A stretch of 64,000 nucleotides of DNA from Fusibacillus kribbianus (GTDB lineage: Bacteria; Bacillota; Clostridia; Lachnospirales; Lachnospiraceae). Made by a program: the position numbers and the translations under genes. Location: positions 1 to 64,000 of the forward strand of contig NZ_JASGBQ010000012.1 of the NCBI RefSeq assembly GCF_030053595.1, read 5' to 3'. The notes beneath the pieces were generated by a model. That model was not told the origin of the DNA. It saw only the letters and a list, made by a program, of their open reading frames with translations, and ran no database searches. Shown piece after piece: positions 8,483 to 17,252 of this stretch (within the stretch, counting starts at the first letter, position 1; each line of letters starts with the position of its first letter).

Positions 8483-9649
8483 ATGAAAATTGATTTATCT
8501 AATATTCCGGTAATTGATAATCATTGCCATCCGTTCGTATTAGGACGAGAGCCGGAGGTATTTGCAAAGAATTTTTGTATTGGACTTTACCCTGTATCTG
8601 AAGAGAATATGAAAAGTACCATTTATTATCAGCAGGTAATCAATGCATTGAGAAAATTTTTTAATCTTCCCGAGACTGCGACAGAGGAAGAAGTGGTTGC
8701 TCTCAGAAACAAATATGCACAGGAAGATCGAGTTAATTATGCCCATAAGTTATTTGAAAGCCAGAATATCAAAGGATTTCTTTGTGATTTTGGATTTCCG
8801 ATTTCACAGATCACCAATCCGGAAAATAAATTGACGGACAGTGAGATAAAAGAATATCGGGATGCCTGCGAAGGTTATACCGACATATATAATATTGATC
8901 GAATCGAGTGGGTTGCAAATAGGATTGTTGAAGAAGAACCTTCCTTTGATGAGTTTGAAAGCCGTCTTGTAAAAGACACCAAAAAGCTGGTGCAGGAAAA
9001 GAACCTGATTGCGTTAAAATCAGTTGTTGCATACTATACAGGATTGGATGTTCGGCCGCTTTCCAGAGATGAATTTAAAAAAGGCTATTATTTATATCTT
9101 TATGATCCGGACAACTGGGAATACAGAAAAATGTTCCATGATTTTATTTTTATCAAGGCATGTGAAATCTGCCGTGAGTTAGATATCCCGCTTCAGGTAC
9201 ATACAGGACTCGGGGACACGCCTCATTGCCATATTGTCCGCGTAAATCCGGCAAATTTGACAGATGCACTGAATGACCCTAGAGTAATGGGGACAACCAT
9301 TGTTCTGATCCACGGAGGCTATCCTTATTGTGAGGAACTGGGAATGCTGGTGAATCATTTTGAACATGTATATTGTGACTGTTCATCCTTTATTCCGTTT
9401 GCCGGAATTGCTGCATATGACAAGCTGAAGGCCTTGCTGGAGCTTTGTCCTACAAAGAAGCTGTTCTTTGGAACGGATGCAGGATTAATTCTGGAAGGAT
9501 TATGGTTTGGTACAATGAACTTTAAAAAGGTATATGCCCGGATTCTGGAAGAATTAATTGATGATGGATATATCACGTATGAGTTTGCAATGCAAAGTGC
9601 TGAAGATATTTTATATAACAATGTTAAGAGAGTGTATAAATTGAAGTAG
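8483..9649 (+). CDS. Amidohydrolase_2 family protein, FluG N-domain-like
   Basis: A 388-aa TIM-barrel metal-dependent hydrolase: HxH at residues 14-16 (DNHCHPF), conserved lysine in ALKSVVAYYTGL, metal or substrate His in PLQVHTGLGD and VLIHGGYP, and Asp in FFGTDAG. The order matches the amidohydrolase-like half of FluG and related gamma-glutamyl-compound hydrolases; some relatives are decarboxylases. ATG 8483 follows GGAGG by 5 nt. It lies between the binding-protein and permease genes and has a paralog at the end of the operon, so it probably acts on the imported solute. Confidence 0.85.
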   Translation: MKIDLSNIPVIDNHCHPFVLGREPEVFAKNFCIGLYPVSEENMKSTIYYQQVINALRKFFNLPETATEEEVVALRNKYAQEDRVNYAHKLFESQNIKGFLCDFGFPISQITNPENKLTDSEIKEYRDACEGYTDIYNIDRIEWVANRIVEEEPSFDEFESRLVKDTKKLVQEKNLIALKSVVAYYTGLDVRPLSRDEFKKGYYLYLYDPDNWEYRKMFHDFIFIKACEICRELDIPLQVHTGLGDTPHCHIVRVNPANLTDALNDPRVMGTTIVLIHGGYPYCEELGMLVNHFEHVYCDCSSFIPFAGIAAYDKLKALLELCPTKKLFFGTDAGLILEGLWFGTMNFKKVYARILEELIDDGYITYEFAMQSAEDILYNNVKRVYKLK

Positions 9650-9655
9650 TATATT

Positions 9656-9680
9656 GTCCGGTGCTGATAAGGCACCGGAC
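9656..9680 (+). repeat. Intergenic hairpin before the first permease gene
   Basis: GTCCGGTGC and GCACCGGAC form a perfect 9-bp stem with a 7-nt loop and no T-run; probably an intercistronic stem in the operon mRNA. Confidence 0.65.
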
Positions 9681-9714
9681 GATACACCATGTTAAGAAAA
9701 GGAGGATGTCTTAG

Positions 9715-10593
9715 GTGTTTCTCCAACAGATTGTAAACGGATTAACAATTGGATCGATATATGCCTTGGTTGCCATTGGCTATTCGTTGGTGTTTGGTGT
9801 ATTAAGACTGATCAATTTTGCAAATGGTGCAGAATATATGCTGGGTGCATATTTTGTATTTATCATGATGACCACCTTTGGAGCGAAAGCACCTCTTGCC
9901 ATACCGCTTGCGATTATCGCATTGGGCGTCGTTGGCTATTGCGTTGATCTGGTCGGATTAAGAAGACTGAGAAAGAAAAATGCTCCCAGAATGTCTGCCC
10001 TGATTGCTACGTTAGGTGTTGGAACCTTCATTGAAAATGCAATCCAAATATGGGTCGGGACGGAGACAAAATCTTATCCCAATTTCCTGAATTTTGGTAA
10101 GATCACTATTGGCAATACAATTATCAGCTGGACACAGATTATTATTTTTATCACCTGTATTTTCTTTATGCTTGCGGTATCTTTTGTAGTGTATAAGACC
10201 AAGATAGGAAAATCCATGCTTGCCGTATCTCAGGATCAGATGTGTGCCCGATTGATGGGAATCAATGTATCCTTAGTCATAGCTTTGACATTTGTAGTAT
10301 CGGCCATGCTTGCCTGTGTTTCCGGTATTTTGGTTGGATCCTATTATCAGAATATTGACACGAATATGAGCTTTACTGTTGGTATGAAAACATTCGCGGC
10401 CGCTGTGCTGGGCGGTGTAGGATCTCTCCCGGGTGCTGTAGTCGGCGGATTGATTGTAGGACTTGCTGAGTCTATTGGAGCAAGCTATATCAGTGCCGGA
10501 TACAGGGATGCTATTGCATTTGCAATTCTGATCATTGTTCTGCTTGTAAAGCCTTCCGGCCTTTTCGGTAAGAATAATGTGGAAAAAATGTAA
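9715..10593 (+). CDS. Branched-chain-amino-acid-type ABC permease (LivH-like)
   Basis: A 292-aa multispanning protein starting FLQQIVNGLTIGSIYALVAI, the standard LivH N-terminus, with GVLRLINFANGAEYMLGAY and the coupling-loop region KIGKSMLAVSQDQMCARLMG, ending LVKPSGLFGK. It starts at GTG 9715, nine nt after GGAGG. It forms the transmembrane channel with the next gene's product. Confidence 0.9.
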   Translation: MFLQQIVNGLTIGSIYALVAIGYSLVFGVLRLINFANGAEYMLGAYFVFIMMTTFGAKAPLAIPLAIIALGVVGYCVDLVGLRRLRKKNAPRMSALIATLGVGTFIENAIQIWVGTETKSYPNFLNFGKITIGNTIISWTQIIIFITCIFFMLAVSFVVYKTKIGKSMLAVSQDQMCARLMGINVSLVIALTFVVSAMLACVSGILVGSYYQNIDTNMSFTVGMKTFAAAVLGGVGSLPGAVVGGLIVGLAESIGASYISAGYRDAIAFAILIIVLLVKPSGLFGKNNVEKM

Positions 10594-10608
10594 GGGAGGT
10601 AACGGCAG

Positions 10609-11652
10609 ATGAAAAACAACAATTGTTTCAAAAAAGCTTGGAACGGAATCGTTGAGTTCATAGCGATGCACCAGCTCCCGATCATGGCAGTTTTGATTGT
10701 GCTGGTCATAGCATTCCCATTTATGACGACCAACAAGTATTTTTTGCGAATCGCTACATTGTGTCTGATTAATATTGTGCTTGGCCTTGCCCTTAATCTT
10801 GTTCAGGGATATATGGGGCAAATGTCCTTTGCAACGGCGGCCTTTTGGGGAATTGGCGCATATGCAGGAAGTATAGGCGTTATGAGGCTGGGAATGTCTT
10901 CCATGGCAGGAATGGTGTTTGGTATGGCTGTAGCCGGAATGTTTGGTATGCTCATTGCTCTTCCAACATTAAAATTGAAAGGCTATTATTTGTCGATTGT
11001 AACCATGGGGTTTTGTGAAATTATCCGAATCGTTGAAATGAACTGGAAGGAGCTGACAAGAGGCTCTCTTGGCATCATGAATATCCCGCCGGTTACCATT
11101 TTTGGACATAAATTTAAGTCAGGAAGCGAAACATATATCATTGCGCTGATCATCCTGTTTATCGTTACGATTCTTGTTAAGAATCTTGTAAATTCTAATT
11201 TTGGTCTTTCTCTGAAAGCAATTCGGGATGATGATTCTGCTGCCGAAACGATGGGAATCAACATTGTTCATGTAAAACGGGTGAATTTTGTGATTTCTGC
11301 ATTGATCTGCGGTTTTGTCGGTGCATTTTACGCACAGTATGTTACCTTTATTCACCCCTCTAGTTTTGCCAGTGGAGTATCACAGGAATATATTGTCATG
11401 ATAATTTTTGGCGGTTTGGGAAGCATCCCCGGAACCTTCTTGGGATGTATTGCGCTTACTGTTCTTCCGGAGATGATGAGAGGTCTGCTGCAGTATCGTC
11501 TTCTCATTTATGGAGCGCTTATGGTTATCATGATGAATTTTATGCCCAGTGGGCTTCTGGGAAATCTTGATCTGGGACTTGTTAAGAAAAAGGTGCTGGA
11601 AAAAAGAAGAAAAAAGTCGATTGCACAGAAAACAGGAGGTGAAGCAAAATGA
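10609..11652 (+). CDS. Branched-chain-amino-acid-type ABC permease (LivM-like)
   Basis: A 347-aa permease with LNLVQGYMGQMSFATAAFWGIGAYAG and GLSLKAIRDDDSAAETMGIN, the LivM signatures, and FGGLGSIPGTFLG in the C-terminal half. The basic tail (KKKVLEKRRKKS) is cytoplasmic. GGGAGG precedes the ATG by 8 nt. It follows the LivH-like gene by 15 nt and overlaps the next gene by 4. Confidence 0.9.
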   Translation: MKNNNCFKKAWNGIVEFIAMHQLPIMAVLIVLVIAFPFMTTNKYFLRIATLCLINIVLGLALNLVQGYMGQMSFATAAFWGIGAYAGSIGVMRLGMSSMAGMVFGMAVAGMFGMLIALPTLKLKGYYLSIVTMGFCEIIRIVEMNWKELTRGSLGIMNIPPVTIFGHKFKSGSETYIIALIILFIVTILVKNLVNSNFGLSLKAIRDDDSAAETMGINIVHVKRVNFVISALICGFVGAFYAQYVTFIHPSSFASGVSQEYIVMIIFGGLGSIPGTFLGCIALTVLPEMMRGLLQYRLLIYGALMVIMMNFMPSGLLGNLDLGLVKKKVLEKRRKKSIAQKTGGEAK

Positions 11653-12419
11653 GCGCGAACCTTGTGGTGACAAATCTGACTCAGAAATTTGGTGGATTGA
11701 CAGCATTAAACAATGTTAATATGGAGGTTAATTTCGGCGAAATTGTTGGCGTTATTGGACCAAACGGTGCGGGAAAGACAACTTTATTTAATGTGATTAC
11801 AGGAGTGTATCATGCAACCTCCGGGACTGTCGTATTAAATGGAAAGCAAATTAATGGCTTGAAACGATATCAGATTACTCGGTTGGGCTTTGCACGTACA
11901 TTTCAAAACATTCGATTGTTTAAGCAGATGACTGTTTTGGATAATGTTAAAATGGGAATGTGCTGTCGTTCCAAATGTAATATTTTCGATAATATTTTAA
12001 ATACACCCAGGAGAAGAAGGGAAGACAAAGCGCAGGAAGAAAAAGCATTGGGAATCCTTGAACGTTTAAATCTTCTGGATTATAAATATGATTCTCCGGC
12101 AAGTCTTCCATATGGAGAGCAGAGAAGATTGGAAATTGCAAGAGCGATGGCAACAGATGCCACGATTCTGCTTTTGGATGAGCCGGCGGCTGGTATGAAT
12201 GATCAGGAGACAGCTGAACTGTTAAAGACTGTAAGCGGACTCAGGGACTCCGGATATACGATTATTCTGATTGAACATGATATGAAGTTTGTTATGAATG
12301 TATGTGACAGAATTTATGTTTTAAATCATGGAGAACTGATTTCAACCGGAACTCCTGATGAGGTGAAAAACGATCCGGAGGTTATCAATGCTTATCTTGG
12401 AAAGGAGGAAGAGAAATGA
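11649..12419 (+). CDS. ABC ATPase (LivG-like)
   Basis: A 256-aa ATPase: Walker [10 protein letters not shown] near residue 37, [22 protein letters not shown] (the LivG Q-loop region), signature [14 protein letters not shown], Walker [13 protein letters not shown], and H-loop IEHDMKFV. The start overlaps the permease stop (ATGA). Confidence 0.92.
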   Translation: MSANLVVTNLTQKFGGLTALNNVNMEVNFGEIVGVIGPNGAGKTTLFNVITGVYHATSGTVVLNGKQINGLKRYQITRLGFARTFQNIRLFKQMTVLDNVKMGMCCRSKCNIFDNILNTPRRRREDKAQEEKALGILERLNLLDYKYDSPASLPYGEQRRLEIARAMATDATILLLDEPAAGMNDQETAELLKTVSGLRDSGYTIILIEHDMKFVMNVCDRIYVLNHGELISTGTPDEVKNDPEVINAYLGKEEEK

Positions 12420-13120
12420 GTATCCTTTCTATCAAAGATTTAAAGGTACAATATGGAGGCATCCAGGCACTTAGGGGTGTTTCCTTAGAGGTTGATGAGG
12501 GAGAGATCATCACATTGATCGGGGCAAACGGAGCCGGGAAATCCACACTGGTCAATTCTGTGATGGGAATCGTACCGAAAAGCTCCGGATCAGTGACCTA
12601 TAAGGGAACGGATATTACAAAAAAAGACACAAGGCAAATCGTAAAAAGTGGTATTATATTAGCACCGGAGGGCCGTCATATTTTTCCCGGATTCACCGTT
12701 AGAGATAACCTCATGATGGGTGGATATTTTGGAAAAGCAGATGCCAACGACAGGGAATTGGAGACAGTATTTAATCTTTTTCCCATCTTAAAGGAGAGAA
12801 TCAATCAGATGGGAGGAACCTTATCCGGAGGTGAACAGCAGATGCTTGCAGTGGGAAGGGCTCTTATGGCAAAACCGAAGATTATGATGTTGGATGAGCC
12901 TTCACTTGGACTTGCCCCTCTTGTGATTGCAGATATTTTCAAACTGTTTGACCGTATTCGGGAAATGGGAGTTACCATTATCCTGATTGAACAGAATGCG
13001 CGCATGGCATTGAAGGTCGCAGACCGCGGTTATGTGATTGAATCCGGTCGGATTGTATATGAAGATACGGCACAAAATCTGCTTCGCTCTGATGCTGTTG
13101 TGAAAGCATATTTAGGATAA
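12416..13120 (+). CDS. ABC ATPase (LivF-like)
   Basis: A 234-aa ATPase with Walker A GANGAGKST, LAPEGRHIFPGFTVRDNL (LivF-specific), signature LSGGEQQMLAVGRA, Walker B IMMLDEPSLGLAP and IEQNARMAL. It overlaps the LivG-like gene by 4 nt (ATGA), completing a two-permease two-ATPase importer. Confidence 0.92.
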   Translation: MSILSIKDLKVQYGGIQALRGVSLEVDEGEIITLIGANGAGKSTLVNSVMGIVPKSSGSVTYKGTDITKKDTRQIVKSGIILAPEGRHIFPGFTVRDNLMMGGYFGKADANDRELETVFNLFPILKERINQMGGTLSGGEQQMLAVGRALMAKPKIMMLDEPSLGLAPLVIADIFKLFDRIREMGVTIILIEQNARMALKVADRGYVIESGRIVYEDTAQNLLRSDAVVKAYLG

Positions 13121-13131
13121 AGGAGATGCTT

Positions 13132-14280
13132 ATGTTAGATTTTTCTCATATTCCGGTTGTCGATGCCCATGCGCATCCATTTGTGCCGACGAGAGAAAAA
13201 GCGGATTATTCCTATGCATATTCCATGTGTGTGCACAAAGGCTTCGGCGATTTTCGATATTTGACGTCTTATCGCATGGCTCTTCAGGAATATAAAAGAT
13301 TGTTTCAGCTTCCCAATGATGCTTCTGAAATTCAGGTGGTTGAGCTTCGCAACAGGACTGCTCAGGAAGACTACAAGAGCTTTGTAAAGCTGTTATATGA
13401 GGATGCAGGAATAGAGGCAATGATATCGGATTTTGGATTTCCGATAACAGGAGAAGGTCTCACGGCAGATGAATTTAAAGTGTTTGAAGACGCAGCAGGA
13501 CCGGTTTGCGATATCTATGATATGATCAGAATCGAAACGACCTGTGATCGGTATCTTTACCGTTATGATATGTCTTTTGAAGACATGATCAATGCCTTTG
13601 ATTCCTATGTGGAAGAGCATGTCAGGACACACAAGACAGTAGGAATTAAAACAGTAGTAGGATATTATACCGGAATAAAGTGGGAAGCAGTATCCTATGA
13701 AAAAGCAAAAAAGAATTTTGAGTCTGCTTATCGTGGGAAATATCTGCCGGGAAGGGAGGATAAAGCCTTTCGGGATTATATGGTATATCATGGACTGGAG
13801 CTTGCGGAAAAATATCGCATTGCATTCCAGATACACACAGGAGTTGGCGATCCGCCGGCCTGCGATTTGCGGCTCATGAATCCCAATGACCTTTATGAAC
13901 TGCTGAATACGGGACTGGCGTCCAAAACAAAGATTGTGATTGTCCATGCGGGATTTCCGTATGGATATGAGGCAGCCTTTCTTGCAGCAAATTATCCGGG
14001 GGTTTATACTGATATTTCATCTACCGTTTCCTATCTTGGCAGAGCTGTTGAAGGTGAATTCAGGAAAATACTGGACGTTTGCCCGCACAATAAGATCATG
14101 TTTGGGTCTGACGGAGGCGGGTATGCTGACCAGTCGTGGTTTGCGGCAAATTATTTTAAAAGGGTACTATCCGAGGTGTTACAGGAATACGTTACAGATG
14201 GCTGTTTCACAGAAACCTATGCCAACAAAATCGGAAAAATGATTTTGCATGATAATGCGGTGAGAGTTTATCAGTTATAA
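13132..14280 (+). CDS. Second FluG-like amidohydrolase
   Basis: A 382-aa paralog of the 8483 gene with the same motif order: HxH (VDAHAHPF), lysine in GIKTVVGYYTGI, IAFQIHTGVGD, IVHAGFPYG, and Asp in MFGSDGGG. ATG 13132 is preferred over the ATG at 13126, which is only one base from AGGAG. The two copies clearly differ in the substrate-pocket loops (for example HTGLGDTPHCHI against HTGVGDPPACDL), so they may act on different compounds or successive steps. Last gene of the operon. Confidence 0.85.
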   Translation: MLDFSHIPVVDAHAHPFVPTREKADYSYAYSMCVHKGFGDFRYLTSYRMALQEYKRLFQLPNDASEIQVVELRNRTAQEDYKSFVKLLYEDAGIEAMISDFGFPITGEGLTADEFKVFEDAAGPVCDIYDMIRIETTCDRYLYRYDMSFEDMINAFDSYVEEHVRTHKTVGIKTVVGYYTGIKWEAVSYEKAKKNFESAYRGKYLPGREDKAFRDYMVYHGLELAEKYRIAFQIHTGVGDPPACDLRLMNPNDLYELLNTGLASKTKIVIVHAGFPYGYEAAFLAANYPGVYTDISSTVSYLGRAVEGEFRKILDVCPHNKIMFGSDGGGYADQSWFAANYFKRVLSEVLQEYVTDGCFTETYANKIGKMILHDNAVRVYQL

Positions 14281-14284
14281 CAAA

Positions 14285-14340
14285 CAAACGCCAAATATCA
14301 GGGAAGATAATATTACCCTGATGTCTGGCGTTTGATTTTT
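14285..14340 (+). terminator. Terminator of the Liv/amidohydrolase operon
   Basis: CAAACGCCAAATATCAGGG (14285-14303) pairs with CCCTGATGTCTGGCGTTTG (14316-14334), followed by ATTTTT. It starts 5 nt after the last stop codon. Confidence 0.85.
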
Positions 14341-14385
14341 ATGAGTTGTGTTCGTTTCATAATCCTAACATCTCCATTTCCGCTA

Positions 14386-14413
14386 ATATTATACTCCTTT
14401 GGGAGTATAATAT
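14386..14413. repeat. Perfect 12-bp inverted repeat, AT-rich
   Basis: ATATTATACTCC and GGAGTATAATAT flank TTTG, in the gap between two convergent genes. No T-run follows on either strand; function unknown. Confidence 0.6.
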
Positions 14414-14491
14414 AAATACTGCTTTAAAAAATTGGCTTTTCTGCAGTTATTCCTTGTCGGAGGAAATGCTTTTCATTGGATCTCGTCTGCT

Positions 14492-15616
14492 CTATTCTGT
14501 ATTTTGCTGCTTCTCTTCGCCGTGAAGAACCTTGTCCTCAAAGCCCAGGATCCAGGTCAGGACAAAGGTCACTGCAATGGTGACAGCCACGGCAAGGAGA
14601 GTGAAGGGGAAGGTATCCCCCAGAAAGATCGGCAGAGTGATAATGCTGGGCGAGGCGTAGGCCACGGAACGGATCCCTGTCAGACCGGATACGACTCCGC
14701 CGATGGAGGAGCCGATGATACTGGCGATGAAGGGCCGCTTGAGGGGAAGGAGAAGCCCGTAGATGGAGGGCTCTGTGATACCCATATAGGCCACAACGGA
14801 AGACTGAAGGGCCAGACTTTTTGTTTCGCGGTGCTTTGATTTGAGGGATATGGCGAGGGCAGCGGTGGCCATGGCAATATTTGCCGTCAGAAAAGCCGGA
14901 CGACTGAAGGCGTCATAGCCCAGAGTCTCAATGGAAGCCAGCGCCGGAGGGAGAAACGCCAGACCGAAGCCGGCCGTCACGAGAAGCGGGGTCAGTCCGG
15001 CCAGGAGGACCACCGCAGGCCACCCGATCTTATCGTGGATAAAGATCAGACTGTTGCTCAATGCGTCCCCTATGATCAGGCCCACAGGCCCCAGCACAAG
15101 CAGCGTGAGAGGAGCCACGATCAGGGTCGTCAGAAGCGGCACGGCAAAAAAGGAAATAATATCGGGAAGCCATTTCCTCAGATGCTTTTCCACGAATGAG
15201 GAGCCCCATCCGATGAGAAAAGCGGGGATAACGGTGGAGCTGTAGGGTTTCATGGTCACAGGCAGCGTGAGGAAGGTCAGGCTGCCGCCATTTTCCACCA
15301 AAGAGGTGAAATCCGGGTGGAAAAGGATGGCTGTGAGAAACATGGCCAGATAAGGATTGCCGCCGCACCGTTTGGCTGCGGAGTAAGCCAGCAGGAACGG
15401 AAGAAAATAAAAGCCTGCATTTGATACAAAAGAAAAAATATAATAAGTGCTGCTGTCTGACTTCAGAATACCGAGAGAAGCAAGAAGAAGGATCAAAGCC
15501 TTCAGGATTCCGGCGGCCGTGATGACCGGAAGGGTAGGGGTAAAGATTTCAGAAACGAAGGCGATCGCCCTGTCCATGGCCGACGGCTTTTTTCTGTCAT
15601 TTATGGGTTCCATCAT
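14492..15616 (-). CDS. PTS EIIC-like permease, stand-alone (glucose/beta-glucoside family)
   Basis: A 374-aa membrane protein with the EIIC pattern of the Glc/Bgl family: PTLPVITAAGILKALILLLA near the start, YSAAKRCGGNPYLAMF, and the conserved MGITEPSIYGLLLPLKRPF, the glycoside-binding GITEPxIYG motif. The IIB and IIA domains normally fused in this family are absent and no other PTS gene is in the window, so it must borrow them or act as a non-PTS transporter. It starts 12 nt after the dehydrogenase stop and should be cotranscribed with it. RBS AGGAG precedes ATG 15616 by 6 nt. Confidence 0.85.
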   Translation of the reverse strand: MMEPINDRKKPSAMDRAIAFVSEIFTPTLPVITAAGILKALILLLASLGILKSDSSTYYIFSFVSNAGFYFLPFLLAYSAAKRCGGNPYLAMFLTAILFHPDFTSLVENGGSLTFLTLPVTMKPYSSTVIPAFLIGWGSSFVEKHLRKWLPDIISFFAVPLLTTLIVAPLTLLVLGPVGLIIGDALSNSLIFIHDKIGWPAVVLLAGLTPLLVTAGFGLAFLPPALASIETLGYDAFSRPAFLTANIAMATAALAISLKSKHRETKSLALQSSVVAYMGITEPSIYGLLLPLKRPFIASIIGSSIGGVVSGLTGIRSVAYASPSIITLPIFLGDTFPFTLLAVAVTIAVTFVLTWILGFEDKVLHGEEKQQNTE

Positions 15617-15628
15617 GAATATCTCCTG

Positions 15629-16591
15629 TCATCTGCCGTTTCGGACTGTATTTACGCAGTGTTCAATGGAATAGCGAACCATGTCTCCCACTGCTTCGTC
15701 GGTAAAGAAGGCCGTATGGGGTGTCATGAGAACATTGGGCATGGCCTGAAGAATGGCCATTTCGTGGTGGCCCACGGGCTTATATTTGAAATCCTTATAA
15801 TAAATGGCGCTTTCGCCCTCCACCACATCCAGGGCGGCGGCGGAAATCTTGCCGCTCTCCAGCGCTTCGATGAGGTCCGCAGTTTCGATGAGCACGCCGC
15901 GGGCCATATTGATGAGAATGACGCCATCCTTCATGGAATGGATGGTTTTTTTATTGATCATGTGACAGGTCTCTTCGGTGGCCGGGGTATGAAGGGTAAT
16001 GAGATCCGACTCCCGGTAGAGGGTATCCAGGTCACAGTATTCAGCAAGGGCTTTTACACTGTCCTTCTGATAGATGTCGTAAGCCAGGATCCGGCAGCCG
16101 AAACCGCTTAAATTTTTGATGACAGTCTCGCCGATCTTTCCGGTACCGATGACGCCGACCGTCATATTGCAGAGCTCTTTTCCGCGAATATCCTTCAGGG
16201 AAAAATCCTGCCCCATGTATCTGGTGAGAATGGTCTTCATTTTTCGGATGGACATCAGCATAGCCATCACCGTATATTCGGCGACGGTGTGGGGCGTGTA
16301 GCTTACGTTGGAAACAGAAATGCCCAGTTCTGCGGCATATTTGTAATCCACATGCTCATAGCCTACAGTCCTGGTGGCAATGGCCTTGATTCCATAACTG
16401 TGCCAGATGTCAATGAGCTCCCTGCCCACCGGCGTGGTGATGATATCGACAGCATCGCAGCCTTCGGCAAGGCTGGCCGTTTCCGGAGTCGGCGGAAGAG
16501 GGGACAGGGAAAGCTCCACATCGTACTCTTTTCCGTATGTTTCAAAAAGGGAGGCTTCATCCTCTCTGCAGTTGTAAACAGCAATTTTCAT
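15629..16591 (-). CDS. D-2-hydroxyacid dehydrogenase (D-lactate dehydrogenase type)
   Basis: A 320-aa NAD-dependent oxidoreductase with Rossmann motif VGVIGTGKIGE, TRTVGYEHVD in the catalytic domain, LITLHTPATEET, INMARGVLIET (catalytic Arg region) and LMTPHTAFFTDEA (catalytic His). This is the pattern of fermentative D-lactate or 2-hydroxyisocaproate dehydrogenases. AGGAGG precedes the ATG. First gene of an operon with the lone EIIC, suggesting coupled sugar uptake and fermentation. Confidence 0.88.
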   Translation of the reverse strand: MKIAVYNCREDEASLFETYGKEYDVELSLSPLPPTPETASLAEGCDAVDIITTPVGRELIDIWHSYGIKAIATRTVGYEHVDYKYAAELGISVSNVSYTPHTVAEYTVMAMLMSIRKMKTILTRYMGQDFSLKDIRGKELCNMTVGVIGTGKIGETVIKNLSGFGCRILAYDIYQKDSVKALAEYCDLDTLYRESDLITLHTPATEETCHMINKKTIHSMKDGVILINMARGVLIETADLIEALESGKISAAALDVVEGESAIYYKDFKYKPVGHHEMAILQAMPNVLMTPHTAFFTDEAVGDMVRYSIEHCVNTVRNGR

Positions 16592-16796
16592 AACGATATC
16601 CTCCTGCTGTAATTTTTGTCCACAAAATTATAGCACAATTTTCGGAGTGAGTACAACCGGTGTCAGAAAAAAACAGACGAAGCCCGGAAGAGGACATAAC
16701 CGGGGCGGGGGCTTGTGGGGGCGGAGAATTTGTGTTAAAATGTCGGTAATTATCGGCAGGAGAAGTGAATCGCTGATGAGACAGGAGGCAGGTTCG

Positions 16797-17171
16797 ATGG
16801 AAGAAAAGAATATGCATACCCATACCCATATAGGAGAAAATGGGGAGGTGATTGTCCATAGCCATGGTGATCACAGCCACGATGGGCATTCTCATGGCGC
16901 CCATCCCCATGTTCATACAAATACCAAAGCGGTGTTAAACCGGCTTTCCCGGGCCATCGGCCATCTGGAATCCATCCGGAGGATGGTGGAGGAGGGACGC
17001 GACTGCAGTGAGGTGCTGATACAGCTGTCGGCGGTGAAATCCGCCATCAATAACACAGGCAAGGTGATCCTGCAGGATCATATTGAGCACTGCATTGTGG
17101 ATGCGGTGGAATCGGGAGATCATGAAGCTCTGGAAGAGCTTTCCCGGGCCATAGACAGGTTTGTGAAATAA
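16797..17171 (+). CDS. CsoR-family metal-sensing repressor with His-rich N-terminus
   Basis: A 124-aa DUF156/CsoR protein. The core has CSEVLIQLSAVKSAINNTGKVI and DHIEHCIVDA, giving the Cys...His-x3-Cys ligand set of Cu(I)-sensing CsoR. In front of it sits a segment of about 40 residues with some 13 histidines (HTHTHIGENGEVIVHSHGDH and on). ATG 16797 is taken because GGAGG precedes it by 8 nt; an earlier in-frame start lacks an RBS. No copper ATPase or chaperone gene is adjacent. Copper sensing follows from the ligand set. Confidence 0.85.
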   Translation: MEEKNMHTHTHIGENGEVIVHSHGDHSHDGHSHGAHPHVHTNTKAVLNRLSRAIGHLESIRRMVEEGRDCSEVLIQLSAVKSAINNTGKVILQDHIEHCIVDAVESGDHEALEELSRAIDRFVK

Positions 17172-17252
17172 AACGTGTCGGCGCTCCATGGATAAAAAAC
17201 GGACAGGAAAAGGAAGTCTGCAAAAAGAGTCCTTTTTCCTGTCCATTTTTGG

